The notes beneath the pieces were generated by a model. The model ran no database searches. It was not told the origin of the DNA and worked only from the letters and a program-made list of their open reading frames with translations. From Lottia gigantea (lineage: Eukaryota > Mollusca > Gastropoda > Lottiidae), in assembly GCF_000327385.1 (NCBI RefSeq), contig NW_008707710.1:310001-374000 (forward strand): DNA of 64,000 bases, given 5' to 3'. Position numbers and translations under genes: made by a program. This document shows positions 34,024-45,579 of this stretch, piece by piece (position 1 is the stretch's first letter; each line of letters begins with the position of its first letter).

Positions 34024-35160
34024 CAAAAGTAGTAACAGGAGTCAACTACAACTACTTTAAGTTAGTCAGAAAAACAAAGTAGTCACTTGAGTCAACTGCA
34101 ACTACTATAAGTTAGTCAGAAAAACAAAGTAGTCACTGGAGTCAACTACAACTACTTTAAGTTAGTCAGAAAAACAAAGTAGTCACTGGAGTCAACTGCA
34201 ACTACTATAAGTTAGTCAGAAAAACAAAGTAGTCACTGGAGTCAACTACAACTACTTTAAGTTAGTCAGAAAAACAAAGTAGTCACTGGAGTCAACTGCA
34301 ACTACTTTAAGTTAGTCAGAAAAACAAAGTAGTCACTGGAGTCAACTGCAACTACTTTAAGTTAGTCAGAAAAACAAAGTAGTCACTGGAGTCAACTGCA
34401 ACTACTATAAGTTAGTCAGAAAAACAAAGTAGTCACTGGAGTCAACTGCAACTACTATAAGTTAGTCAGAAAAACAAAGTAGTCACTGGAGTCAACTGCA
34501 ACTACTTTAAGTTAGTCAGAAAAACAAAGTAGTCACTGGAGTCAACTGCAACTACTATAAGTTAGTCAGAAAAACAAAGTAGTCACTGCAGTCAACTGCA
34601 ACTACTTTAAGTTAGTCAGAGAAACAAAGTAGTCACTGGAGTCAACTGTAACTACTATAAGTTAGTCAGAAAAACAAAGTAGTCACTGCAGTCAACTGCA
34701 ACTACTTTAAGGTAATCGGAAAAACAAAGTAGTCACTGGAGTCAGCTTCAACTACTTTAAGGTAATCAGAAAAACAAAGAAATAACTGGAGTCAACCACA
34801 AATACTTAAAGGTAATCAGAAAAACAAAGTAATAACTGGATTCAACAACAAATACTTTAAGGTTGTCAGAAAAACAAAGAAGTAACTGGAGTCAACTACA
34901 TCTACTTTAAGGTAATCGGAAAAACAAAGTAGTCACTGGAGTCAGCTTCAACTACTTTAAGGTAATCAGAAAAACAAAGTAAGAACTGGATTCAACAACA
35001 AATTAAGGTAATCAGAAAAACAAAGAAATAACTGGAGTCAACTACAACTACTTCAAGGTAATCAGAAAAACAAAGTAGTAACTGGAGTCAACTACAACTA
35101 CTTCAAGGTAGTCAGAAAAACAAAGTAGTAACTGGAGTCAACTACAACTAACATTTCGAA
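34024..35160. repeat. 50-bp minisatellite, about 22 copies
   Basis: Unit AGTCACTGGAGTCAACTGCA, ACTACTTTAAGTTAGTCAGA, AAAACAAAGT (exact 50-base spacing, for example 34131 to 34181). The central part is almost homogeneous. The right third (34720-35160) is more diverged (GGTAATC, AATAACTGG), as expected at an array margin. Confidence 0.92.
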
Positions 35161-35219
35161 TCACAAAAACAAAGTGGTAGTTTTGAGTCAACAATCTTGC
35201 ATTTCTTAAGTTACCAAAG

Positions 35220-35360
35220 ACCCCAAAGTAGTAAGTGGATTTTGGGAAGGAAGGTTTTGATTCTCCCAAATATATAGACCTAGAATTGAATGAATACTTC
35301 ATTAAGAAGTTGATCTGGAACTGCTGCTTATTTGTTTGAGTCTGAAAAGCATAATAAAAA
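35220..35360. repeat. Dispersed repeat E
   Basis: GGTTTTGATTCTCCCAAATA, CATTAAGAAG and GGAACTGCTG match 48035-48150 in order. Short, non-coding, class unknown. Confidence 0.4.
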
Positions 35361-35364
35361 CCAA

Positions 35365-36165
35365 ATTGCAACCATTAGCGATCCTATGGTGACTAAAAAA
35401 TGCACTTGATCACTGAAAAACATGAAAAAGCGAAAAAATGTCCCCAAAATTACAAACGTTTCTTATAAAACTAGCGATTAGCTTTTAGCGACCTTAACAT
35501 GCTCTGAACTAATTATTTTCTGATGCTGTAGTAGCACAGTAAGGATATCTTCCCGTGTGACGAGGTTATAACTGGAATCAACAACAACTACCATATCATA
35601 GACCAGAAAGGAGTAACTGGAGTCTATAACTTTGTATTCCACTCATTGCTAATTACTGTTTTGTCATGTACATCTCAAGCCAGATTATACACAACATATC
35701 AAATCTCTTTGCTCATGAAGAAAAATAATACATTTCCTGTTAGGAAAATTACTTCTAAAGAAAAAAAAAAACAGAACACATTTACAAAGAAAATGTTATA
35801 TTTTGAATACCTGGTTTAGATTTTTTTTGTAAGGAGGATTACTTGTACCATTTTATAGCTGGCTCAACTAATTAAGAAAAGTGTTAACTTATTCAAGGTC
35901 AGCTTAATTTCAGAAACCAATCAAAATTAGCAATTAGGCTAATGATGGTAAATTCAATTAAAATTACTCATTCAATTGAAAAGAAAACTATTTTAATTAT
36001 AATTATATAATTATGCTGGAAATAGAACTTAACTTGTTCTGGATGTGTTTCTAAATGTGCTGAGCTCAATTGTAAAGGTTTGGTCGACATAATTAACAAG
36101 CAAATCATTTGGTGATGATCATCATCAGATCATTGCTGACATTCCAATATTCCAAATACATGTAC
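35365..36165. other. Unannotated stretch
   Basis: No feature recognised. Confidence 0.35.
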
Positions 36166-36173
36166 ATACTTAA

Positions 36174-36476
36174 AGGGCCAATCATATTTTAGTCTCAGAA
36201 ACTGGAATTATTTAGCTGAGTTAATCAGTAATATTGTTCACAGCTGACCCTCAAAATTTGAGCCAAGAATGTGTCTGAATGTTAAAATGTTAACTCGTAA
36301 TTTTAAGATAGTCTGTGATATAAAGAAAAGACATATATAGAAATAGTGAGTAAAATTTCTAGTTTGAATTATTTTTATAGAAATTATGTAATTTTCATAC
36401 ATTTCTAGTACTTCTGAAGACTATTTATATATATTCAAGACTAAAATCAACTCCTCATAATGGCACACTTGTCCCT
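36174..36476. mobile_element. TTAA MITE family 2, complete copy
   Basis: TTAA at 36170-36173 and 36477-36480. Left AGGGCCAATCATATTTTAGT, right TGGCACACTTGTCCCT. About 300 bases. This is the best reference copy for the partial ones at 5589, 7272, 45901, 57668 and 58783. Confidence 0.75.
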
Positions 36477-36484
36477 TTAAAATA

Positions 36485-36865
36485 ATCACAAAAATCTTAG
36501 TTTACACCTTAGAATGTCAGGGGTGAGCAGGACATACAATGTTGGGGCAAATTCAGAAATAGTGGCAATAACGCACAATTTGTGCATCATTAGATACATA
36601 TTACAGCAAAATCAATGAAATCCTTGCAGATCTATCCGATTGATAATCATCTTTTGTGTGAGAATGTTAAATTTGGTATTGTTCTTGCTCAAATCATGCT
36701 TATTTTTTGATGTTTCTTATGAATAATACAGTACTCTTGAGTGTGAAGATAGTGTGAAGACATAGAACAGTTGGTAAATCTGATAAACTGAAACCAGATT
36801 GGAAAAGCTCAAAATTAGATTTCTTGTTTCCGAACCATATTTTGGTATTAATAAATACTAGCTTA
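36485..36865. other. Unannotated stretch
   Basis: No feature recognised. Confidence 0.35.
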
Positions 36866-36867
36866 AA

Positions 36868-36992
36868 GAGACATTCCATTTTAAAAACCATTCATTTAAA
36901 TTACACTAGAAAAATTTCTACAGTATGCTATTTATATCTATGTATCTACTTGATCAAACTGAATTTAATTTTATTTAAATCCGTTCAGTAGC
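36868..36992. mobile_element. TTAA MITE family 5, partial
   Basis: CTTAAAGAGACATTCCATTT at the left; TATGCTATTTATATCTATGT and CTTGATCAAACTG match the inverse of the 30810 element interior. Confidence 0.5.
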
Positions 36993-37437
36993 TTTCTGAC
37001 AGCTTCCAAAAAGGCTAAAGACCTTAAAAACTGTACCTCAATCTTCTATTCAAACAATATCAAATATATATATAGAATAATGAAAATATGATCATTAATC
37101 TTAATAAGAATCATCTGGAATACTGTGTTAAATAAATCTTGATATAAAACTAAGTTCAATCAATCAAATTTATCTGAAAAGCTGAAAATAAGAGAAAAAA
37201 GTGGTTTAACTGATAATATCTATATGTAAGGTTTTATCAAGTTTCCTAATATAGCACCACCTGCATACTGACAGTTGATTAAGCTATCTACTACATTTTA
37301 TCTCAACCAATTTTCTCTAATATAATACTATTTCATCAAATCTTTTAATCCTTTCAAAATAACCAGCCACATAATTACATAATTTACAAAGGATTAGTCC
37401 ATGAGGGAGCAAATTGTGTTCCATATTCTGTACTTAA

Positions 37438-37866
37438 AGGGGCAGTCTGTTTTTAATTCTAGTGTGAAAATTAGAGACCAAAATCTAGAGAAATGTGTCC
37501 CTGAACCTATCTGAAAATTTTAACTTAACATATCTTTTAGAATGCCAAAACTAGTTAGAAGGTTTACATAAACTTGCAATCTCTCTGTTGTTGGCTGACC
37601 AATCATTCTTTAGTCTCAGAAAAGGGATTTTTTTTGGCAAAGCTAAAATCTGAGCCTTTATATCCTTTATATGACAACTCATCATTTTTTGAGACTACAC
37701 CATGTATAGAAAAAGACATACAAATATATAGAAATAGACAGTGAAATTTCTAATTTGAGGTATATTTGAAGGGATTAATTGATTTTTGTACATTTCTAAT
37801 ACTTCTGAAGACCATTCACATATATGCAATTCCCTTATCAACCACTGTAAATGCCAACCGTTTCCC
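37438..37866. mobile_element. Composite TTAA MITE (family 6 plus family 2)
   Basis: TTAA at 37434-37437 and 37867-37870. The left 130 bases carry AAATCTAGAGAAATGTGTCC (family 6, as at 3545-3895). From about 37597 the sequence is family 2 (GACCAATCATTCTTTAGTCT, ACATTTCTAATACTTCTGAA). Either a nested insertion or a chimeric unit. Confidence 0.5.
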
Positions 37867-38179
37867 TTAAAACTGATCTATTTTTCAAAAATTCTACTTT
37901 CAACTACTATTTACTTCCTTTCTCTGTCATGGAACAAAAGCTACATCTTATTAACTCTCTTGAGATCTGATTAAAATTCTTATTACTAGGATCTTCTCTT
38001 GATTGTGAAAAGAAAGAGATGGAGGAATACAACTGAGTAAACTTTATTGTTGAAGCCTGATCAAGCTGAAATTGACAATGGTGTGCTTGAGGTAGACTGC
38101 TCTAAGTATGGTATACTTTCTGTCCTACCACAACGTTTACAGAATCACATATCAACTCCAAAAATAGAACTAATAGTCT

Positions 38180-39560
38180 TAGAGTATGATGTATCTAAGG
38201 TTGACTGCTCTGAAATTGAGTATGATATATCTAAGGTTGACTGCTCTGAAATTGGGTATGATATATCTCAGGTTGACTGCTCTGAAATTGGGTATGATAT
38301 ATCTCAGGTAGACTGCTCTGAAATTGAGTATGATATATCTAAGGTTGACTGCTCTGAAATTGGGTATGATATATCACAGGTTGAATGCTCTGAAATTGAG
38401 TATGATATATCTAAGGCTGACTGCTCTGAAATTGAGTATGGTATACCTAAGGTTGACTGCTCTGAAATGGAGTATGGTATACCTAAGGTTGACTGCTCTG
38501 AAATTGAGTATGGTATACCTAAGGTTGACAGTTCCAAGATTAAATTGAGTATGATATACCTAAGGTTGACTGCTCTGAAATTGGGTATGCTATATCTAAG
38601 GCTGACTGCTCTGAAATTGGGTATGATATATCTCAGGTTGACTGCTCTGAAATTGGGTATGATATATCTCAGGTTAACTGCTTTGAAATTGGGTCTGATA
38701 TATCTAAGGCTGACTGCTCTGAAATTGAGTATGATATATCTAAAGCCTGACTGCTCTGAAATTGAATATGGTATACCTAAGGTTGACTGCTCTGAAATTG
38801 AGTATGGTATACCTAAGGTTGACAGTTCCAAGATTAAATTGAGTATGATATACCTAAAGTTGACTGCTCTGAAATTGGGTATGCTATATCTAAGGCTGAC
38901 TGCTCTGAAATTGGGTATGATATATCTCAGGTTGACTGCTCTGAAATTGGGTATGATATATCTCAGGTTGACTGCTTTGAAATTGGGTATGATATATCTC
39001 AGGTTGACTGCTCTGAAATTGGGTATGATATATCTCAGGTTGACTGCTCTGAAATTGGGTATGATATATCTCAGGTAGACTGCTCTGAAATTGAGTATGA
39101 TATATCTAAGGTTGACTGCTCTGAAATTAAGTATGACTAGTTGCTGTTGAAATTGAGTATGATATATCTAAGGTTGACTGATCTGAAATTGAGTATGATA
39201 TATCTAAGGTTGACTGCTCTGAAATTAAGTATGATATACCTAAGGTTGACTGTTCTGAAATTGAGTATGATATATCTAAGGTTGACTGATCTGAAATTGA
39301 GTATGATATATCTAAGGCTGACTTCTCTGAACGCGAGTATGGCATACCTAAGGTTAACTGCTCTGAAATTGAGTATGATATATCTAAGGTTGACTGCTCT
39401 GAAATTGAGTATGATATATCTAAGGCTGACTGCTCTGAAATTGAGTACAGTATGCCTAAGGCTGACTGCTCTGAAATTGAGTACAGTATGCCTAAGGTTG
39501 ACTGCTCTGAAAGTGAGTATGGCATACCCAAGGTTGACTGATCAAAAATAGTTTGCTGAT
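38180..39560. repeat. 36-bp minisatellite with open frames on both strands
   Basis: Unit GACTGCTCTGAAATTGAGTA plus TGATATATCTAAGGTT, about 38 copies. A 42-base variant (GACAGTTCCAAGATTAAATT) recurs at 38524 and 38818, 294 bases apart, so a multi-unit block was duplicated. Four of the six frames of the unit lack stops, which yields long frames (343 codons +, 175 and 157 codons -). The plus frame DCSEIEYDISKV has no ATG before the array. I treat it as non-coding repeat, though an exon cannot be excluded. Confidence 0.85.
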
Positions 39561-39659
39561 TGCTCTGAAATTGCATATGCTGATTGCTCTGATATTGCAT
39601 ATGCTGATTGCTCTGATATTGAGCATGTTGACTGCTCTGAATTAACCATTCCTGTCTTA

Positions 39660-40935
39660 GGTTTCAAAAACAGAATTTGTATTACATTTGAAAACAAACA
39701 AATAAAGATTTTAATTTGATCAAAGGATATAAATCAAGAGATATATCAGACTAATAACTTACCTTAGATTACTCAATACCTTTATAATATTCTTGATCTA
39801 ATTATCAAATCCTAATTCAAGATTTAAACCTTGGCTTAACAAATCCTCTCACTAAATATCACAATGTTTCCTAACAAGCGTGCACAAGTCACACAAAAAT
39901 CACGAGTTAATCAGAGTTAATTTACACACGATCAAAATATGGAAAACATGATCCACGAAATCAAAACCAAAATGGATAAGTCACAGAAAAAAAACCACAG
40001 AACTAAGGAATAGATCACAAATTTGGACAGCTGATCAGAGAGTTAAAAACAATGATTCAGTAAATCAAAACCAAAATGGATAAGTCACAGAAAAGATCAC
40101 AGAACTTATGAGTAGATCACAAATTTAGACAGTTGGTAGAGAAATATTTTATGTAGGTTATAATAAAGATCAAAGTTTATATCAAAAATTTAAGACACAA
40201 AGGTATATTACTTAGATCTTGATATTGTAAACAGATCCTTAAGTTCCACAATAGGTCACAATATTCCACAATAGGTCACAATATTCCAAAATATACGGAA
40301 TTAAACTAAATAAAACCAAATATTCCTGAAGAAATAAGTCTTATCAGTTGACTAGACTAGTATTCTGGCACTTACTAGCTTTCACAGAACTTACTATAGA
40401 TATATACAGTATTTATGATTTATTCCTCAAATTGAATATCTTCGCTGATAATGACATATCTTTCTGTCAGAAATTAAGTGAAAACTGTTGTTTTTCCACC
40501 AAATGTCACTCAAAACGGCGGTATCTTATTTCAGAATATAGAAAATTCGAAAATCTAAGAAGAAAATTTAAGAATTCATCAAACTTCCATTCTTCTAAAT
40601 TGACTAAACCAAGATAACCTTCCATACAGTAAAATCAACATAAGAAATTACCTTCTATACAGTATTGATAAAGATATGTTAATTATTTAGCAGTAGAAGG
40701 TATATGTTGATAGGAATCAGAAAGAACTCAAGTGTAAAAGCGTAAATCAATAGATCTAATAAAAACAATAACATATAGACAATACTACACTATCACTACC
40801 GATACCAACTAGAATAGCTCTCCTTTTAACAAATTAGTCTTGTCCGTCTGTCAATATAATGCTATCAGGAGTAAAGTGTGTACCCGTCACATCTGACTGG
40901 ATTATACACTACATAGTCATAGAATATTAATCTGA
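39660..40935. other. Unannotated stretch
   Basis: Contains local short duplications (CAAAACCAAAATGGATAAGT twice near 39962 and 40067; CACAATATTCCACAATAGGT near 40250). No gene. Confidence 0.4.
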
Positions 40936-40941
40936 TAATAT

Positions 40942-41335
40942 GTATCTGATGTCTACTTGTCTTGTAAATGTGTATTTAAGTCACTGTTGATATATGTATC
41001 TGATGTCTACTTGTCTTGTAAATGTGTATTTAAGTCACTGTTGATATATGTATCTGATGTCTAGTTGTCTTGTAAATGTGTATTTAAGTCACTGTTGATA
41101 TATGTATCTGATGTCTAGTTGTCTTGTAAATGTGTATTTAAGTCACTGTTGATATATATATCTGATGTCTAGTTGTCGTGTAAATGTGTATTAAGTCACA
41201 GTTGATTCATGTATGTGGTGAATAATTGTCTTGTAAATGTGTATTTAAGTCACTGTTGATATATGTATCTGATGTCTAGTTGTCTTGTAAATGTGTATTA
41301 AGTCACTGTTGATACATGTATCTGATGTCTAAGAG
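40942..41335. repeat. 54-bp minisatellite, about 7 copies
   Basis: Unit GTATCTGATGTCTACTTGTC, TTGTAAATGTGTATTTAAGT, CACTGTTGATATAT (40942 to 40996 = 54 bases). The first four copies are nearly identical; later ones are shortened and diverged. Confidence 0.88.
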
Positions 41336-41511
41336 TCCCTGTCGATAAATGTATCTGATGTTTAAGTTGATTCTGGAAGTATACAATAATAGCAATGAAA
41401 ATGGCAAAATTACTGGTATACGAGAAAAGGTCAAGGTATAAGGAATGCACAGTAAAATGTAGTCTTTACATTACACCAGTTTAATGCGTCTATTTATGGG
41501 GCGGGTCAGAA

Positions 41512-41700
41512 ATGGAACACTTCTCAGAGTTGTCAGCATCAATCATGCATGACAAGCCTAATCTCACAAGATTGAAGCGTTATTCCTTGAATACACTCAA
41601 GAAAGAAGATACAATTGTTATCAAAAAGAGTGATAAAAGTTCATGTGTCATTTTGAATTGGGGGGGGTGGCGGGGGGGGGATTACATTTCAAAGAAATAG
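41512..41700 (+). pseudogene. Penelope-like element reverse-transcriptase relic
   Basis: A short frame contains KPNLTRLKRYSLNTLKKEDT followed by IVIKKSDKSSCVIL, then GDYISKK. The pattern of a basic helix, then IVIKxxDKSSxVVL and DYI, is the N-terminal reverse-transcriptase signature of Penelope-like elements, which act as RNA-templated DNA synthesis enzymes. The piece is a small fragment of a protein normally over 600 residues and includes a G-rich low-complexity stretch (41660-41681). It is old and non-functional. Related end sequence may be present at 8296-8345. Confidence 0.45.
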
Positions 41701-42149
41701 AACAGTTTTATGTTAAACAAATGTTCTGTAATATATTTAAATTTTGATAATGATATGAAAGAATTTTCAAAACATTTTAGAGACTTACCTTGGTTGAAAG
41801 TTGAAGTCAATATTAAATTCGGCTAGTGATAGCAATCACAGTAGACATTTACAATCACTTCACACTCAGAAACAAGTTGAACAAATCCAACCAGGGTCAA
41901 TTTCATTAATCAAGTTCAACCTGAATCTATTTCTGTTAATTGAGAAAGGATCCAATAAAGTGATGAATAAGTCTGTATTTAGTACACTAGACACAAGACA
42001 AACTCTTTTCTTGTATTACATCTTTTAATGTATGCCAGAAACTCACTGTCTGAATACCGATACACCATTGTTTTAGAGATTTAATGTATCTTAACTATTC
42101 TGAAGTAGATCTGTCCACAACTACATAAATCACACAGAGCAAATTTGGC

Positions 42150-42310
42150 TGTGTTACCACCATAAAGCCCTTTTACTTGGCAGAAATTATCCATTGTCAG
42201 AACAATTCCGAGAACGTACTGGATGAATTTTGTGTATTGTTATCAGTCAAGTGTTCTGACCGGTAACAGTCCTAAGAACGGACTTGATAAATAGGTGTAA
42301 TGTAAACATA
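42150..42310. repeat. Dispersed repeat B, partial
   Basis: GCCCTTTTACTTGG, GGATGAATTTTGTGT and GTAATGTAAACATAAACC match words of the 10140 and 44740 copies. Confidence 0.35.
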
Positions 42311-42314
42311 AACC

Positions 42315-42638
42315 GTGTGACTACTAAATTCAACTTCTTGAAAAAAAGTTCGACTTTTTTACATATTTAAGCAGATTTTTTGACAGCAAATAGAAACTTT
42401 TTTTTCTATTGGAATTTCTGAGATATTGTTTTTTATCCAATATCATTAGAATGGAGGTATGGATTGTTTTGCTAAATTGTATAATGAAGATAAAAAACAG
42501 TGAAAAATGAAAACTTCAGTATCTTCTCTTTTCTTCAAATTCCAAATATCTAAGAAACTGACTGAAATATGTTTAAAGAAATTTGATAATTAGCTGCTTT
42601 TGCAATAATGATGTTATTAAATACTTAGTTTATACACA
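42315..42638. other. Unannotated stretch
   Basis: No feature recognised. Confidence 0.3.
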
Positions 42639-42639
42639 A

Positions 42640-42745
42640 TTTAAAGAACCACAGACGTCTGACTGAAAATTGGAATAGTATAAATAGATGCTATCAGTGT
42701 CCCTGATACACATAATAAGTTGAGTAAACTTTAGATTCCCTTCAA
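42640..42745. mobile_element. MITE family 1, right half only
   Basis: AACCACAGACGTCTGACTGA, GATGCTATCAGTGTCCCTGA and AGATTCCCTTCAATAA match the right arm of the 45271 copy; the left arm is absent. Confidence 0.55.
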
Positions 42746-42759
42746 TAAAAGTGACAATA

Positions 42760-43360
42760 AATATGTTTGTGAACAGAATTTAATCTGACAAGAGGCCAGA
42801 ATAGCTTAACTTGAAATAAATTAATCTTGTCCATCTGTCAGAAATCAGGATCAGGCACGAAGGCATCAAACAATATCTTTATTTGATGTTCTCAATCAGG
42901 CTTTATTAACGAAATGATATTGATGCTACATGGCCGTCTTTGAGTACTTAAGAGTAGACTTAGGACACATCAAGTTAATGGAAATGTGAACAGCAATAAT
43001 AAAAGCTGTTTCAGTTTTTCTACTAGGGTGAGCTGAAAGTTCATAGATTTACTTTGTAAGCAACAGCAGTGAAATCTAGTATAGATTTCTGATACTAACG
43101 GCATTGTTTGTTTTCAGATCAACTGATACTGATTGACATTCAAGACTTTGAAAAGTAGACCCAGTTGGATCTGCTTCAAAAAGTGACAAGTTTTCCTGCA
43201 ACACGACCAGCCTGATGTGCCAAGTTAAATTTATAACAAAATGTTTCCACCCTCTAAGATACTCCTACTTCGAACTCACTGTGTAAATTTTGAATAAAAG
43301 CATTTTCCGTCCTACTAATCAACATACAGTATCACAAGTGGAATTGCATGTGGTCAAGCA
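42760..43360. other. Unannotated stretch
   Basis: No feature recognised. Confidence 0.35.
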
Positions 43361-43365
43361 TATCT

Positions 43366-43734
43366 ACTCTTTTTGATTTCCAACAGTCGAGGGATGTTTA
43401 AGATGCACAGCCTGTAGCACACAGGGGCTTGGATTATTGTCCCATCGGCACAACTAGACCAGGCCTGTTGATTTGGCTCTATATGCCAGATATGACTGAC
43501 GGGCTGCTCAAATGACAGACGGTCAATATCCTCTATTAGACATCTAGTATAGGTTAGACATTACATGGCTTTCAATGTCTGTCAAATGCAAAATTTAATA
43601 ACAACTTTCTAATAAAATATAAAGCCATCAATCACTGCTAGACTAGATGCATCATTGGAAATTGGGTTGAAAAATCTGAAGGTATAATCTAGACTTAAGC
43701 CAGGATTGAAACCTGGGTCTAACTCACTGAGCCA
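43366..43734 (-). mobile_element. tRNA-derived SINE split by repeat C
   Basis: Part 1 (43366-43456) runs from TCTTTTTGATTTCCAACAGT to the CAACTAGAC word; part 2 (about 43645-43734) resumes at CTAGATGC and ends at the head (GGTGGCTCAGTGAGTTAGAC read on the minus strand). The interrupting block is repeat C. CTAGAC lies at both junctions. Confidence 0.7.
43457..43644. repeat. Dispersed repeat C inserted in a SINE
   Basis: CAGGCCTGTTGATTTGGCTC at the left, ATCAATCACTG at the right, flanked by CTAGAC on both sides. Same family as 20132-20300. The CAG termini and short target duplication suggest a DNA transposon derivative. Confidence 0.6.
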
Positions 43735-43918
43735 CCTAATCATAGGGAGCAAGCTTGAAATGGTGTTTGGTCATTAAATTGATTTGAAATCATGAACTTT
43801 AAATAACAGATTTTATATCCTTTGAAATTAATAATCAAACTCTATTCAGATTTTCACCTCTAATCATGGAATAAACTGAGTATTTCATAAGACAAATCTG
43901 TTATTTTACAGCATATAA

Positions 43919-44259
43919 AAATGAAATGAATGGAGTTTTACATCCTACTTTTCTGCACCATGTGGGCTAATGAAGACAGACAACACCATGCAGAGTACAA
44001 TGAGGGAAATTTTGCCAGTACAGACATTTCCAATTGTTGAAAGATCTTAAACGTGCACAGCCTGTAGCACACAGGCCTCGGTTTATTGTCCCATCTGAAT
44101 GACTAGACGCTTTTTCCATGTCAGCACCTCTTACTTGCATCACTGACAGGGGAATCCATGTTGAAAAATCCGAAGGTATTCCGAACCTATGCCGGTATTG
44201 AACCCTAGACCTTTAGGTTAGCGAGCAAGCGTCTAACTCACTGAGTCACCGTGGCTCCC
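43919..44259 (-). mobile_element. tRNA-derived SINE, full length
   Basis: Perfect 14-base target duplication TTTACAGCATATAA at 43905-43918 and 44260-44273. On the minus strand: head GGGAGCCACGGTGACTCAGT (A box), B box GGTTCAATACC, body with CTGTCAGTGATGCAAGTAAG and TGTGTGCTACAGGCTGTGCA, then the GTGCAGAAAAGTAGGATGTA end and an ATTTC tail. Confidence 0.92.
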
Positions 44260-44274
44260 TTTACAGCATATAAG

Positions 44275-44618
44275 AAAACACTGTTACCTTATGCAAGATA
44301 ATTCATAGCAATTGCCCCTTTATGTACAGTTGTATTGGTGATTGTTAGAATCACAAAAAGAGCTGAAAATCAGTTAATGAAATATACATGGCCTAATTAT
44401 CCGAGATCTATAGATATAAGATAAGATCATAATAAGGCTTCTAGCATTGTAATATTAGACTAAATGAGATTTTTACTGGATAATTACGATTTTACCTTTA
44501 ACTTTCAGATTTCCTTCGTTTAACACCTGCCAATTCTATTCCCTCTAATATCCTATTCTAAACCATCAGGTATTAAAGCTGGATTGCCATTTTAAACAAA
44601 AAAATATAGGAATTAAAG
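44275..44618. other. Unannotated stretch
   Basis: No feature recognised. Confidence 0.3.
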
Positions 44619-44621
44619 AGG

Positions 44622-44716
44622 CTGTAATGTGGTTTCTTAAATTTTGTATGTGTATCACGTACATCGATAGCACTGTTTTACTATATTCTGATTTTTAGTC
44701 TGACGTCAACGTGTCT
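44622..44716. mobile_element. MITE family 1, left half only
   Basis: TTAAAGAGGCTGTAATGTGG, TTTTGTATGTGTATCACG and CGATAGCACTG resemble the left arm, then break off at TCTGACG. Confidence 0.45.
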
Positions 44717-44739
44717 TTCCTTCTCACTTAAGCCCTTAA

Positions 44740-45175
44740 CATTAGAACACTACGAAATGTTCCATTCTCGATCCAGATCTACACGCGATAAAATTAACAA
44801 ATGTGTACCGTTTACACTACTTCAATTTCTAGCATTCCGAGAAAAGTTGTATGACAATAGTGTAAATGGTCTGTTGTTTTCAGACACATTTTAATGGAAC
44901 TCTTCATGAAAGAGTTAATTATAGACATGATGAAGCCAAATTCGTCTGCTTACAGAAACTGTAGAAAATGTCAAAGGGTCAAGATGCATGCATAAGAACT
45001 GTTCTCAGTACTTTGGACTTTTTACACTTCCAAATTGTATCTGTTCCGTTCTGAGAACTGTTCCAAGACAACCTCGCCTCAGAAGACTCAAATTGGAACT
45101 GTTCTCAGAACGCTTAATTTTTAATGCTTCAGCCTGTTCTCAAAGGATACTTTTAGTGATGTAAAAGTGTAGATA
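44740..45175. repeat. Dispersed repeat B
   Basis: ATTCTCGATCCAGATCTACA, TGGAACTCTTCATGAAAGAG, AAATTGTATCTGTTCCGTTC and several GAACTGTTCTCAG words. Matches the order seen at 10140-10556. Confidence 0.5.
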
Positions 45176-45270
45176 AAATTCTCTTGTTGATTTGGACTAA
45201 GTAAGGACTGTACAAATTTGGAGGTCAAAGTCTTCTCCTGAGTATATCAAAACAATGAATCTTCCATTAA

Positions 45271-45572
45271 AGGGATTTTAAAGAGATTTTCAATAAAATT
45301 TATGCATATCAAGGACAAAGATAGCATCAATATGCACAATTCCAATTTTTAGACACACTTCTGTCCTAAAACTAAGTGTTTGATGACGTCACTAATTGCA
45401 AAATGAGCTTGTATCACACACGGCCCTTCACAATTAGTGATGTCATCAAACGCTTACCTTAAGAGGAATTTCACGAACCGCAGACATCGGATTGAAAATT
45501 GGAAAGGTATAAATTGATGTTATCAGTTTCCCTGATACACATAAAAAATTAAAAAACCTCTTTACAATCCCT
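45271..45572. mobile_element. Foldback MITE family 1, complete
   Basis: TTAA at 45267-45270 and 45573-45576; ends AGGGATTTTAAAGAG and AGGGATTGTAAAGAGG (inverted). The centre near 45420 has TTAGTGATGTCATCAAACGC opposite GATGACGTCACTAA. Confidence 0.75.
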
Positions 45573-45579
45573 TTAATGA

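Noticed and set aside
38047-39078. 343-codon gene for a repeat protein
   Set aside because: No ATG before the array, the start is a TTG, and four frames are open because of the unit length; kept only as a finding.
40942-41335. CRISPR-like array
   Set aside because: Continuous 54-base tandem repeat; the variable part is not spacer-like.
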